Below, piece after piece: positions 51,665 through 60,201 of a stretch of 64,000 nucleotides of DNA (position 1 is its first letter; the number at the start of each line of letters is the position of its first letter). The position numbers and the translations under genes were made by a program. The notes under the pieces are model-generated. The model saw nothing but the letters and a program-made list of their open reading frames with translations, searched no databases and was not told the DNA's origin. The DNA is taken from the NCBI GenBank assembly GCA_016712635.1, contig JADJQS010000006.1, positions 186,001 to 250,000 of the forward strand, written 5' to 3'. This stretch comes from Gammaproteobacteria bacterium (GTDB lineage Bacteria > Pseudomonadota > Gammaproteobacteria > SZUA-140).

Positions 51665-51901
51665 ATGCGATATCTCACCGGGACCGTGATTTTGCTGTCC
51701 CTGTCCGGCACGGGCTGTACCTACAAGGCATGGTACGAGGGTTTTCAGGACACGCGGCGGCAGGAGTGCTACAGGCTGCCGCATGGCGAGGTGCAGTCCT
51801 GCCTCGACAATGTCAACCGCGTCAGCTACGAACAGTACCGGCGGGAGCGCAAGGAGGCGCAGGACGAGGGGATGGCGACGGAGCAGACACGGACGCCCTG
51901 A
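51665..51901 (+). CDS. Small putative lipoprotein of unknown function
   Basis: A 78-aa protein with a short N-terminal hydrophobic segment (YLTGTVILLSLSGTGCTY) and a Cys at about residue 18 in a weak lipobox (GTGC). The mature part has two further Cys (ECYRLPHGEVQSCLDNV) that could form a disulfide, then a charged helix. No family is recognised. The start is chosen at the ATG before the hydrophobic segment. It precedes two other exported-protein genes on the same strand. Confidence 0.6.
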   Translation: MRYLTGTVILLSLSGTGCTYKAWYEGFQDTRRQECYRLPHGEVQSCLDNVNRVSYEQYRRERKEAQDEGMATEQTRTP

Positions 51902-51972
51902 TGCCTTCATGTCCTGCAGGCGGCACGGCGCGTCCATGCGCATGATGTAACACAACCACAGGGGGATCGTAT

Positions 51973-52683
51973 ATGCGTAACAGAGGATGGCTGGCACTGG
52001 CGGCCTGGGGTCTGGCGGGGGCGGCGATGGCCGTGGAACCGGCGCCGGTGGATTACTCCGCCGATGAGACCATGCAGACGGCGGAGATGTCGATCGAAGG
52101 CACGGCGTATTACTCCGCCGGAAAGGAGCGACGCGAGACGCTGATTGAGGGCATGCGCCAGATCATGATCACGCGTCCCGACAAGAAGGTGATGTGGACG
52201 CTGATGCCGGAACAGCGCATGTACCTGGAGATCAAACTGGGCGACGCCGGCGCCGGCCAGGGTGATCTGTCGGGCTACGAGATCGAGCAGACGACGGTCG
52301 GCCCGGAAGAGGTCAACGGCGTCATGACGACCAAGAGCAAGATCGTCATGACCGGCAGGAAAGGCGACAAGATGGGCGGCTTCTGGTGGACGAGCAATGA
52401 AGGCATCGTGGTGAAGATGGATGTGATCGCGATGGACAAGGGCAGCAAGGCGCGCATCAAGAAGGAGCTGAAGAACATCAACGTCGGACGCCAGGATCCG
52501 GCGCTGTTCGAGATCCCCGCGGGATACGAGAAGATGAGCATGATGAACATGCTGATGGGCGGCGGCGGGGAGGAGGGCGGCGAGTCCGGGTCTGCCGATG
52601 CGGAGGAACAGGAGCAGGCGCCGGCGGAGAAGAAGGAAAAGCGCGGCTTCGGGCTGAAGGGCATCATCGACATGGTGAATTGA
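51973..52683 (+). CDS. Exported DUF4412-like protein
   Basis: A 236-aa protein with signal peptide (WLALAAWGLAGAAMA). The mature beta-rich region (YSADETMQTAEMSIEGTAYY, MITRPDKKVMWTLMPEQRMY, GYEIEQTTVGPEEVNG) resembles DUF4412/LolA-like periplasmic proteins. The C-terminus is Gly/Glu-rich (MGGGGEEGGESGS) and then Lys-rich (AEKKEKRGFGLKG). Function is unknown. It ends 11 bases before the next gene, so the two are probably co-transcribed. Confidence 0.75.
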   Translation: MRNRGWLALAAWGLAGAAMAVEPAPVDYSADETMQTAEMSIEGTAYYSAGKERRETLIEGMRQIMITRPDKKVMWTLMPEQRMYLEIKLGDAGAGQGDLSGYEIEQTTVGPEEVNGVMTTKSKIVMTGRKGDKMGGFWWTSNEGIVVKMDVIAMDKGSKARIKKELKNINVGRQDPALFEIPAGYEKMSMMNMLMGGGGEEGGESGSADAEEQEQAPAEKKEKRGFGLKGIIDMVN

Positions 52684-52694
52684 GGGGGCGATCC

Positions 52695-53600
52695 ATGAGG
52701 GCAGGCATAAAGGCGCTGGCGCTGCTGGCGTGTGCGGCGGGTCTCGCGGCCGCGATCCCGACGGTGCGGGCGGACGGCTGCGCCACCGAGGATGAAAGGC
52801 AGGCGGTGGCGCAGCTTAACAAGGCGGAGGCGCTGGAAAAGGCCGGCAAGCTGAGCGAGGCCTACAACACGGCGGTATCGGTCGACACGATGTGCGCCGA
52901 TCAGAAGCGCGTCGATGCGCTCAGGCAGCGCGTCGGCAGGACCCTGGGCGGACAGGAAGAGAAGAAGGGGCAGCTCGCCGCCGCCTTTGACTGGTACGAG
53001 CGTGGAGGCCATGCGGCCGAGGCGGACCGGGTGAAGCTGCTGCACGTGAAGTCGAGGCCCGAGGATATCAACGTCTTCGGCAATGCCTACGACCACTTCA
53101 AGCGCCGCGAGGCCGAGTCCACGTTGAAGGAACTGCTCACGATGGCGGCAAAGAACGCGGACAAGCTGCTGGCCGATGAGGAGCGGGCCTTCGCCGCGCG
53201 CTTGGTCTCGTTTGATGAGCTGGACAGGGCGGGCGACTGGCTGCGCTATCTCGGCGACGACCAGATGACGCGGAAGTCCGCGCGCGCGGAGAAGCGCGGC
53301 GACGCACTGATCGTGAAGGACGGACTGGGCATGCTCGAAAATGCGATCCGTTATTTCAACCTGGCCGACAAACCGCAGAAGGTGCAGCAGGTGAAGGACA
53401 AGGCGCTGCGTCTCGGGGATGCCTACGTGAAGACCGGCGAGACGACGACGGCGGCAAACTTCTACATTCTGGCCGGCGCCGATGACAAGGCGGCTGACCT
53501 CGAGAAGCGTACGAAAGAGGCCAATCAGAAGAAAGAGTCCAGGCGGCAGGAACAGTTCAAGCAGGAACAGGACGACCTGGAAAAGGAACTGGGTTTCTAG
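52695..53600 (+). CDS. Exported TPR-like protein of unknown function
   Basis: A 301-aa protein with signal peptide (ALALLACAAGLAAAIPTVRA). The mature part is all helical and looks like loosely conserved TPR repeats (QLNKAEALEKAGKLSEAYN, AAAFDWYERGGHAAEADRVK, LGDAYVKTGETTTAANFYIL). It ends in a charged coiled coil (KKESRRQEQFKQEQDDLEKE). The partner is likely the DUF4412 protein encoded just upstream. The ATG at 52695 gives the signal peptide a proper basic start. Confidence 0.7.
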   Translation: MRAGIKALALLACAAGLAAAIPTVRADGCATEDERQAVAQLNKAEALEKAGKLSEAYNTAVSVDTMCADQKRVDALRQRVGRTLGGQEEKKGQLAAAFDWYERGGHAAEADRVKLLHVKSRPEDINVFGNAYDHFKRREAESTLKELLTMAAKNADKLLADEERAFAARLVSFDELDRAGDWLRYLGDDQMTRKSARAEKRGDALIVKDGLGMLENAIRYFNLADKPQKVQQVKDKALRLGDAYVKTGETTTAANFYILAGADDKAADLEKRTKEANQKKESRRQEQFKQEQDDLEKELGF

Positions 53601-53671
53601 CGCTACGATCGATGCGGGGATCCCGGCGACGGGCGCGCGGGATCCCTCTGTTTCGCCAGGCTTGACCCCAA

Positions 53672-54376
53672 ATGACCGCACGCGCCGTTCGCAACACGCT
53701 GAGGAGCCTCGCCGATCCCGCCATCGCCGTGCATGCGCGGCGGTTCTTCAAGACCGGGAAGGGAGAATACGGCGAGGGTGACCGTTTCCTCGGCATACGT
53801 GTCCCGGTGTTGCGGCGCATCGTGAAAGACTGCCGCGGCCTGGCGCTGCCTGAAACCCTGCCCCTGCTGCATTCCGCGTTTCACGAGGAACGACTGTTCG
53901 CGCTCCTGCTGCTGGTGGACCGGTTCCGCCGCGGCGACGCCGCGGAGCGGGCGGCGATCTACCGCCTGTATCTGGCGCATACCGGCTGCGTCAACAACTG
54001 GGATCTGGTCGACTCCTCCGCGCCGTACATCGTCGGCGCCTACCTCGAGGACCGCGACAGGCGAGTCCTGTACCGGCTCGCGCGTTCCGCCTCGCTGTGG
54101 GAACGCCGCATCGCGACCACCGCGACGCTGCATCTCCTCCGGGGCCATCGCTACGATGACACCCTGAAGATCGCCGCCCTGCTGCTGCAGGACGGGCACG
54201 ACCTGATCCACAAGGCCGTCGGCTGGATGCTGCGGGAGGTCGGCAAGCGCGACCTGTCTGCGGAAAAAACCTTCCTAAACAAGCATTACACAGTGATGCC
54301 CCGCACCATGCTGCGCTATGCGATCGAGAAATTTCCACCCAAGGATAGAAACATGTACCTGGAAGGGGTAGCATAG
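53672..54376 (+). CDS. AlkD-like DNA alkylation repair protein
   Basis: A 234-aa HEAT-repeat DNA glycosylase that releases N3- and N7-alkylpurines. Family motifs are RRFFKTGKGEYGEGDRFLGI, RVPVLR, NNWDLVDSSAPYIVG (the Trp and Asp of the active groove) and IHKAVGWMLREVGKRD, followed by PRTMLRYAIEKF. The first bases, GACCCCAAATG, equal the end of the 30917-31002 repeat, so the start codon abuts a degraded repeat arm. Together with ogt, mutS and addAB it adds to the DNA-repair content of the window. Confidence 0.92.
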   Translation: MTARAVRNTLRSLADPAIAVHARRFFKTGKGEYGEGDRFLGIRVPVLRRIVKDCRGLALPETLPLLHSAFHEERLFALLLLVDRFRRGDAAERAAIYRLYLAHTGCVNNWDLVDSSAPYIVGAYLEDRDRRVLYRLARSASLWERRIATTATLHLLRGHRYDDTLKIAALLLQDGHDLIHKAVGWMLREVGKRDLSAEKTFLNKHYTVMPRTMLRYAIEKFPPKDRNMYLEGVA

Positions 54377-54459
54377 ATCTTGAACAGGCTCAGATTTTCG
54401 TTACCCCCGTTGCATCGGATGGCAGCATAGATTGGCATCGACCTTGGGAGGGCACCAGC

Positions 54460-54813
54460 ATGTTTGCGCGAATGATGGGTGTGGCAACGATATCGCCGTG
54501 GAGGCTGCATCAGAAGATGCAGCTCGGATCGGTCTCCGTGTTTGACGCGAATCCCCACCTGAGCTGGCTGAACGGCCACCTTCCGGGTGCCGTCAACGTC
54601 GATCCTTCGGAATATCCGGAACGCGATCTTCCCGAAAACAAAAATACCTGCGTCGTCTTCTACTGTTCCGGGCCGTGGTGCGGTGCCGGCCCTTATGCCG
54701 CGCGGCGCGCGAAGCAGATGGGTTACATCAACGTCTGCGTCCTGTCCAACGGCATCCGCGGCTGGCTGGCGGCCGAGCTCCCGATGGAGCAGGGCAGCCA
54801 TACCCTTTCCTGA
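54460..54813 (+). CDS. Single-domain rhodanese-like protein
   Basis: A 117-aa cytoplasmic rhodanese domain. Motifs are VSVFDANPHLSWLNGHLPGA and the active-site loop VVFYCSGPWCGAGPYAARRA, with the nucleophilic Cys in FYCSG. A second Cys (PWCGAG) lies within the loop, an uncommon arrangement. It probably handles sulfane sulfur or acts in thiol chemistry. No partner gene is adjacent. Confidence 0.85.
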   Translation: MFARMMGVATISPWRLHQKMQLGSVSVFDANPHLSWLNGHLPGAVNVDPSEYPERDLPENKNTCVVFYCSGPWCGAGPYAARRAKQMGYINVCVLSNGIRGWLAAELPMEQGSHTLS

Positions 54814-54913
54814 CCCGCGCCCGCGGGTCTGGGCAGCAGTCGGGCGGTTCCGGCCCGGTTGCGTATCGCATTCATTAACGCACAGATCCGCCTGAACAGG
54901 ATCGGATGGGAAC

Positions 54914-55582
54914 ATGCGCGCCATGTCGGCCATGACCCTCGTCATCGGCAACAAGAATTACTCCTCGTGGTCGCTGCGGCCGTGGCTGCTGCTGCGCCAC
55001 GCCGGGATCCCCTTCGAGGAGGTCCGGCTTCCGCTGTACCGCGATGACACGCGGGCGCGGATCGAATCGCTGTCACCCTCCGGCCTGGTACCGGTGCTGC
55101 GGCACGGCCAGGTGGCGGTCTGGGATTCCCTCGCGATCTGCGAGCACGTGAACGAGCTCCATCCCGACCGCCAGCTTTGGCCCGCGGACCAGGCGGCGCG
55201 CGCGGTGGCGCGTTCGGCCTCCGCCGAGATGCACGCCGGATTCCGCGCCCTGCGCGAACACATGCCGATGAACTGCCGCGGGTACTTCCCCGGCCGCGGA
55301 CTCAACGCGGAGACGCAGAAGGACATCCGGCGCATCCTCGCCCTGTGGCGGCACTGCCGCACGACCTTCGGCGAGGAGGGCGCCATGCTGTTCGGGGATT
55401 TTTCCATTGCCGATGCGATGTTCGCGCCGGTCGCGCTGCGTTTCCAGACCTACGATGTGAAGCTCGATCCCGTCTGTGCCGCCTACGTCAGCACCCTGCT
55501 GGCCCTGCCGGCCATGGTCGAGTGGGTCGACGCCGCGCGCCGCGAGCCGGAGCGGCTGGAGCAGTTCGAGCCGTACGGCTGA
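54914..55582 (+). CDS. Glutathione S-transferase family protein
   Basis: A 222-aa two-domain GST. The N-terminal thioredoxin-like domain reads VIGNKNYSSWSLRPWLLLRH, with the Ser of the SSWS motif as likely glutathione-activating residue, then LVPVLRHG and WDSLAICEHVNELHPD. The C-terminal helical domain has MLFGDFSIADAMFAPVALRF, the N-capping box. Starts at 54914, 54923 and 54932 are possible; the first has the only purine-rich stretch upstream. It is followed after 17 bases by a quinone-reductase-like gene. Confidence 0.88.
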   Translation: MRAMSAMTLVIGNKNYSSWSLRPWLLLRHAGIPFEEVRLPLYRDDTRARIESLSPSGLVPVLRHGQVAVWDSLAICEHVNELHPDRQLWPADQAARAVARSASAEMHAGFRALREHMPMNCRGYFPGRGLNAETQKDIRRILALWRHCRTTFGEEGAMLFGDFSIADAMFAPVALRFQTYDVKLDPVCAAYVSTLLALPAMVEWVDAARREPERLEQFEPYG

Positions 55583-55599
55583 CGACGGAGCGGCCGGGC

Positions 55600-56187
55600 A
55601 TGGGAAAACGCATCGCGATCATCCAGGGCCATCCCGATCCGGCGCCCGAACGCTTCGGGCGCGCGCTGGCCGAGGCCTATGCGCGCGGCGCGGCCGCGGC
55701 GGGCCACGAGGTCAGGGTCATCGAGGTGGGCGCACTCGATTTCCCCCTGCTGCGCGGCAGGCAGGACTGGGAGCGGGGGCCGCCGGCGGAGGCGATCCGG
55801 CAGGCGCAGGAGACGATCGCCTGGGCCGGGCATCTGCTCATCATCTATCCGCTCTGGCTCGGCTCGATGCCGGCGCTGTTGAAGGCCTTCCTCGAACAGG
55901 TCATGCGTCCGGGCTTCGCCATCGCGCGGCCGGAAGAGGGCGGCATGGGCAGGAAACTGCTCGCAGGCAGGAGCGCCCGCATCGTTGTCACGATGGGCAT
56001 GCCGGCGCTGTTGTATCGCTGGTATTTCCGCGCCCACAGCCTGAGGAGCCTCGAACGCAACATCCTGCGCTTCTGCGGCATTGGCCCGATCCGGGAGACC
56101 CTGATCGGCATGGTCGAGGCGGGCGCCGCCGCACGGCGCGAACGCTGGCTCGATCGTATGCGCGACCTGGGGCGCGCGGGTGCCTGA
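55600..56187 (+). CDS. NAD(P)H-dependent oxidoreductase, flavodoxin-like fold
   Basis: A 195-aa protein of the NQO/MdaB/KefF type. The N-terminal FMN-binding motif is IAIIQGHPDP, then YPLWLGSMPALLKAFLEQV, and the GGMGRKLLAGRSARIVVTMG loop. It probably reduces quinones by two electrons with FMN or FAD. The gene is transcribed with the upstream GST, which fits a shared detoxification role. The ATG at 55600 gives the canonical N-terminus; a longer frame upstream is the shadow of the GST gene. Confidence 0.88.
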   Translation: MGKRIAIIQGHPDPAPERFGRALAEAYARGAAAAGHEVRVIEVGALDFPLLRGRQDWERGPPAEAIRQAQETIAWAGHLLIIYPLWLGSMPALLKAFLEQVMRPGFAIARPEEGGMGRKLLAGRSARIVVTMGMPALLYRWYFRAHSLRSLERNILRFCGIGPIRETLIGMVEAGAAARRERWLDRMRDLGRAGA

Positions 56188-56379
56188 GCGCCCGGCGCTC
56201 CGCCGCAACAGGAACCACACGCCGCATTGCCCGCCGGTGGAACGGGCGATATCATGCTGTCTGGAGTCACGGGCGGCGATCGATTTCCGGCGCAATGTCC
56301 CGGAGGGGTCCGGCAGGGATTCCGGTTGCCGCAGTCGCGGCCGGCGGCATGTTTGACGACGAGAAGAACAATTCCACAC

Positions 56380-56820
56380 GTGTATAAGCGCAAGCCCTTG
56401 TTTCATGCCTGGGGCGCCCTCGACCGCGGCCGCTTCGTCGCCGGGATCCTGTTCGTGCTCGGAGCCCTGCTCACGCTCGCACTCGTGACGCTCGATGGCC
56501 AGACCGGCGGTGACACGCGCATCAGCGGCCTGGGTTTCGGCGTCAATCTCGTGCTGATGGCCGTCCTGATGTTACTGTTCGTCCCGCTCACGCTGCGCCG
56601 CGCGCTCGATCTCGGCTGGTCCGTGCCGAAGGCCTTTCTCGGGCTGATCGGATCCGTCCTGCTGTTCCCGCTGCTGACGCTGGTCTTCATGACGGTTCCC
56701 GGCCGGGGTGCGGAGGACGCGGATGCGCCGCGACCGCTGCCGATGCTGGCGGTGATCGCGGCCCCGGTCGCCGGGGTGGCGGCGGCCATGATGGTTACAG
56801 TGGTCTTCTCGCGGTTCTAG
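56380..56820 (+). CDS. Small integral membrane protein (DUF805-like)
   Basis: A membrane protein with four predicted helices: FVAGILFVLGALLTLALVTL, FGVNLVLMAVLMLLFVPLTL, FLGLIGSVLLFPLLTLVFMT and LAVIAAPVAGVAAAMMVTVV. The LRRALDLGW motif and hydrophobic pattern resemble DUF805/YhaH-type proteins, without certainty. I start at the GTG at 56380 (VYKRKPLFHAWG); the frame extends upstream to 56227 through sequence that does not look coding. The stretch 56188-56379 shows nothing else. Confidence 0.6.
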   Translation: MYKRKPLFHAWGALDRGRFVAGILFVLGALLTLALVTLDGQTGGDTRISGLGFGVNLVLMAVLMLLFVPLTLRRALDLGWSVPKAFLGLIGSVLLFPLLTLVFMTVPGRGAEDADAPRPLPMLAVIAAPVAGVAAAMMVTVVFSRF

Positions 56821-56880
56821 TATCAGGCCTTCGGGGGCGGCGATGAACGGCCGGACGGGATTTCACATGCGGTTATCGAC

Positions 56881-57633
56881 ATGATGTCGCTGCGCCCGGT
56901 TTCCCATCGCCGCTACCTGCTGATCCTCACCCTCCTGTTTCTGGTGGAATGGCTGCTGCTGGCGATCGATCCCAGCTACCGCAGCGACTGGCTGCTGGAA
57001 AACGTGCTGCCGGTGCTGTTCCTCGGCCTGCTCTGGCTCACGGCCGGCCGGCTGCCGCTGTCGCGCGTCTCCTATACATTGATCTTCGCGTTCCTGTTCA
57101 TCCACGAGGTCGGCGCGCACTACACCTATGCGGAGGTCCCTTACGACGCATGGTTCCACGCGCTTGCCGGGACGGGTTTCAACGAGCTGGTCGGGTGGGA
57201 GCGCAACAACTTCGACCGCATCGTGCATTTCCTCTATGGCCTGCTGCTGTTCTATCCGATCCGGGAGATCTATTTCCGGGTCGCGCGGGCGGGTGGCTTC
57301 TGGGGCTATTTCCTGCCGCTCGATTTCGCCATGTCCACCTCGATGGTGTACGAGCTGATCGAGTGGGCGGCAGCGGAGGCGTTCGGCGGTGAACTCGGCA
57401 TGGCCTATCTCGGCACCCAGGGCGACATCTGGGACGCGCACAAGGACATGCTGCTGGCGAGCATCGGCGCGCTGATCGCCATGCTGATCGTGCTCGGCAT
57501 CAACCTCTACCTGCAGAAGGATTTCGCACGCGAATGGGCCGAAAGCCTGCGCGTCAAGCATGTCCGGCCGCTGGGCGAGGACGAGATCGCGCGCCTGTGG
57601 CGGGAGAAGCAGGATCACCGCGTCGATGAGTAG
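56881..57633 (+). CDS. DUF2238 (YjdF-like) inner-membrane protein
   Basis: A 250-aa polytopic membrane protein with about six helices. Family signatures are FLFIHEVGAHYTYAEVPYD, NNFDRIVHFLYGLLLFYPIR and YLGTQGDIWDAHKDMLLASI, which supply the conserved His, Asp and Glu residues of DUF2238. The C-terminus is charged and cytoplasmic. Function unknown. Two adjacent ATGs (56881, 56884) can serve as start. It is followed by lrgA-lrgB on the same strand. Confidence 0.85.
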   Translation: MMSLRPVSHRRYLLILTLLFLVEWLLLAIDPSYRSDWLLENVLPVLFLGLLWLTAGRLPLSRVSYTLIFAFLFIHEVGAHYTYAEVPYDAWFHALAGTGFNELVGWERNNFDRIVHFLYGLLLFYPIREIYFRVARAGGFWGYFLPLDFAMSTSMVYELIEWAAAEAFGGELGMAYLGTQGDIWDAHKDMLLASIGALIAMLIVLGINLYLQKDFAREWAESLRVKHVRPLGEDEIARLWREKQDHRVDE

Positions 57634-57669
57634 GGTGCGCCGGACGGACAGCAGGAAGGATGGGGCCCG

Positions 57670-58032
57670 ATGGATTTCCTGACCGGCATTACGATACTGG
57701 TGATCTATCAGCTCATCGGTGAGGCGGCGGTGCTGCTGCTGGGAATTCCGGTCCCCGGGCCGGTGGTCGGGATGGCCCTGCTGTTCCTGACCCTGGTGAT
57801 CCGGCGCGGCGCGGCGGCGCCGCTGGAGAACGCGTCGACCTCCCTGCTGAGCCACCTTTCGCTGCTGTTCGTGCCGGCCGGTGTGGGTGTGCTGGTGCAC
57901 TTCCACCGGATCGGAGACGAGTGGCTCCCGATCGGCGTCGCGCTCGTGCTCGGCACGCTGGTTACGCTGGCGGTGACGGCGCTGGTGATGCGCGTGATGC
58001 AGCGCCTGGTCGCCCGCGGAGGACCGGAGTGA
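57670..58032 (+). CDS. CidA/LrgA family holin-like protein
   Basis: A 120-aa membrane protein with four helices. The family motif GIPVPGPVVGMALLFLTLV is clear, followed by LLFVPAGVGVLVH. CidA/LrgA proteins modulate murein hydrolase activity and cell lysis or pyruvate/glycolate export with LrgB. An AAGGA site precedes the ATG. Its stop codon shares one base with the start of lrgB (TGATG), so translation is coupled. Confidence 0.9.
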   Translation: MDFLTGITILVIYQLIGEAAVLLLGIPVPGPVVGMALLFLTLVIRRGAAAPLENASTSLLSHLSLLFVPAGVGVLVHFHRIGDEWLPIGVALVLGTLVTLAVTALVMRVMQRLVARGGPE

Positions 58033-58760
58033 TGCGCACGGACCTGTCGGACATCTGGGTCTATCTCTCCGCCTCGCCGCTGCTGGGCCTGACCGTCACC
58101 CTGGTGGCCTACCTCGCCGCGTGGCACCTCTATCAGCGCGCCGGCGCGAGCCCGCTGCTCAATCCCGTGGCGGTCGCGGTCGGCCTGCTGATCGCCTTCC
58201 TGCTCATCACCGGCATCCCCTACGGCAGCTATTTCGAGGGCGCGCAGTTCGTCCACTTCCTGCTCGGTCCGGCGACGGTGGCGCTGGCGGTGCCGCTCTA
58301 CCGCCAGTTGTCCAAGCTGCGCACGCTGTGGCTGCCGGTCGGCGCGGCGGTGCTGGCCGGGGTCTGCACCGCGGCGGTGAGCGCGGCGGTGATCGCGCGC
58401 CTGCTCGGCGCGACCCCGGTCACCGCGCTGTCCCTCGCGCCCAAGTCGGTGACCGCGCCGGTGGCCATGGGCATCTCGGAACGCATCGGCGGGCTGCCGT
58501 CGCTCACCGCCGTCCTCGTGGTGATGACGGGCATACTCGGCGCCGTGCTGGGTGGAAAGGTGTTCGACCTGCTGCGCATCCGCGACGACGGGATCCGCGG
58601 CGTCGCCATGGGAGTGACCTCGCACGGCATCGGTACCGCGCGCGCCTTCCAGATCAGCAGTGAAATGGGCGCGTTCTCCGGACTGGCCATGGCGCTGTCG
58701 GCGCTGGCGAGTTCGCTCATCCTGCCCTGGCTGATGCGGCTGGTCGCGCACATCATCTGA
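58032..58760 (+). CDS. lrgB: LrgB family membrane protein
   Basis: A 242-aa polytopic membrane protein, partner of the upstream LrgA-like protein. Motifs are LNPVAVAVGLLIAFLLITGI, FLLGPATVALAVPLYRQ, SLAPKSVTAPVAMGISERIG and GVTSHGIGTARAF, all characteristic of LrgB/CidB. The pair is thought to form a membrane transport or lysis-control unit. The start ATG overlaps the previous stop by one base. Confidence 0.93.
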   Translation: MRTDLSDIWVYLSASPLLGLTVTLVAYLAAWHLYQRAGASPLLNPVAVAVGLLIAFLLITGIPYGSYFEGAQFVHFLLGPATVALAVPLYRQLSKLRTLWLPVGAAVLAGVCTAAVSAAVIARLLGATPVTALSLAPKSVTAPVAMGISERIGGLPSLTAVLVVMTGILGAVLGGKVFDLLRIRDDGIRGVAMGVTSHGIGTARAFQISSEMGAFSGLAMALSALASSLILPWLMRLVAHII

Positions 58761-58842
58761 GGCGCCGTGCCCGCGGTTTTCCTGCCGCGCGCGACCTGCT
58801 ACCATCGCGTTTTTTTCCATCACCAAGCAACGGAGGTAGCTG

Positions 58843-59577
58843 ATGAAAAGTGCCGCGCTCGTTTCGGGGATCCTGTTTGCCACCGGCCTGGCCTGGGCCG
58901 GGGACAAATCACATTGGGAATATTCCGGCCATACCGGACCGGAACACTGGGGGGAGCTGAGTCCCGAATTCAGCCTGTGCGGTTCCGGCAGGAACCAGAC
59001 GCCGATCGACCTCGACGCCATGATCGAGGCCGAGCTGGCCCCGATCGAATTCAAGTATCAGGCCGCCGGACATGAGATAATAAATAACGGCCATACCATC
59101 CAGGTCAACTTCGAGTCCGGCAGCAGTATCGCGATCGACGGGCGGCTGTTCGATCTCAAGCAGTTCCACTTCCATGCCCCGAGTGAAAATCATATCAAAG
59201 GCAGGTCCTATGCCCTCGAAGGACATCTGGTGCATGCCGACAAGGACGGCAATCTTGCGGTGGTGGCGGTGATGTTCGAGACGGGCGCGGCCAACGAGGT
59301 CATCGGCCAGGCCTGGAAGGTAATGCCGGAGAAGGCCGGCGACAAGTCGGCGCTGGGTGCGAAAGTCTCGGCGGAAGGCCTGCTGCCGGCGCAGCGCGAT
59401 TACTATCGCTTCAACGGCTCCCTGACCACGCCGCCGTGCTCCGAGGGCGTGCGCTGGCTGGTGATGAAGGAGGCCATGACGGCATCCGAGGCGCAGATCG
59501 AACACTTCGCGCATGTGATGCACCATCCCACCAACCGTCCCTTGCAGCCGCTCTTCGCACGTCCCGTTCTGCAGTAA
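58843..59577 (+). CDS. Periplasmic alpha-class carbonic anhydrase
   Basis: A zinc enzyme converting CO2 and water to bicarbonate, 244 aa with signal peptide (VSGILFATGLAWA). Zinc ligands are the two His in FHFHAPSENH and the His in GHLVHADKDG. The Glu and Thr of the active-site network are in EGHLVH and SLTTPPCSEGVRW. The Cys pair (SLCGSG, PPCSEG) is the conserved disulfide. Being periplasmic, it may feed inorganic carbon uptake or buffer periplasmic pH. It is convergent with regA across a perfect hairpin. Confidence 0.94.
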   Translation: MKSAALVSGILFATGLAWAGDKSHWEYSGHTGPEHWGELSPEFSLCGSGRNQTPIDLDAMIEAELAPIEFKYQAAGHEIINNGHTIQVNFESGSSIAIDGRLFDLKQFHFHAPSENHIKGRSYALEGHLVHADKDGNLAVVAVMFETGAANEVIGQAWKVMPEKAGDKSALGAKVSAEGLLPAQRDYYRFNGSLTTPPCSEGVRWLVMKEAMTASEAQIEHFAHVMHHPTNRPLQPLFARPVLQ

Positions 59578-59594
59578 CTACTGACGTTTCTCAT

Positions 59595-59618
59595 GGCCCG
59601 GCGCAGGCGCGCCGGGCC
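59595..59618. terminator. Perfect 10-bp hairpin between convergent genes
   Basis: Stem GGCCCGGCGC / GCGCCGGGCC with an AGGC loop. It lies between the ends of the carbonic anhydrase gene and regA, so it may stop transcription from both sides, although neither flank has a T-run. Confidence 0.5.
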
Positions 59619-59649
59619 TCATCCGGGACCGGACCCCGCCGCTGGCGGA

Positions 59650-60201
59650 TCATTTTTTGACCGGATGCTTGCCGAGTTTGCGCTGCAGGGTGCGGCGGTG
59701 CATGCCGAGGCTGCGCGCGGTGGCGGAGACATTGCCGTCGTGCTCCTGCAGGACCTTCTGCAGGTATTCCCATTCCAGCCGCTCGGGCGACGGGCGTTGC
59801 GCGGGGGGCGGCGACCCGGGCCGGGAGACGGCTTCCGCGGTGTCCCGCAGCGCGGCGAGGATATCCTCCACGCCGGCCGGCTTGGTGAGGTAGTGTACGG
59901 CGCCCAGCTTGATCGCCTCCACGGCGGTCGCGATGCTGGCGTAGCCGGTCAGCACCACGATGCGAACGGCGGGGTTTAGCTCGGTCAGGGCCCTGATCAG
60001 TGTCAGGCCCGAGGGGCCGGGCATGCGCAGATCGAGGAGCGCGTAATCCGGCGGCGCACGTTCCGCCTGCACAAGGGCGTCCACGGCGTCGTGGCTGACA
60101 TCGACACGGTAGCCGCGATACGCCAGGGCCTCGGCGAGCACCTCGCTGAAGATCGCGTCGTCGTCGACCAGCAGCAGGCGCGGGGCGGCGGACTCATTCA
60201 T
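59650..60201 (-). CDS. regA: Response regulator RegA (PrrA/ActR family)
   Basis: A 183-aa response regulator with receiver domain LLLVDDDAIFSEVLAEALAY (acidic pocket), phosphorylated Asp in YALLDLRMPGPSGL, and Lys in HYLTKPAG. A Pro-rich hinge (SRPGSPPPAQRPSPE) leads to a Fis-type helix-turn-helix (VLQEHDGNVSATARSLGMHR, RTLQRKLGKHP). This is the exact RegA/PrrA layout. It is translated from the same transcript as regB, whose end it overlaps by eight bases. Confidence 0.93.
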   Translation of the reverse strand: MNESAAPRLLLVDDDAIFSEVLAEALAYRGYRVDVSHDAVDALVQAERAPPDYALLDLRMPGPSGLTLIRALTELNPAVRIVVLTGYASIATAVEAIKLGAVHYLTKPAGVEDILAALRDTAEAVSRPGSPPPAQRPSPERLEWEYLQKVLQEHDGNVSATARSLGMHRRTLQRKLGKHPVKK

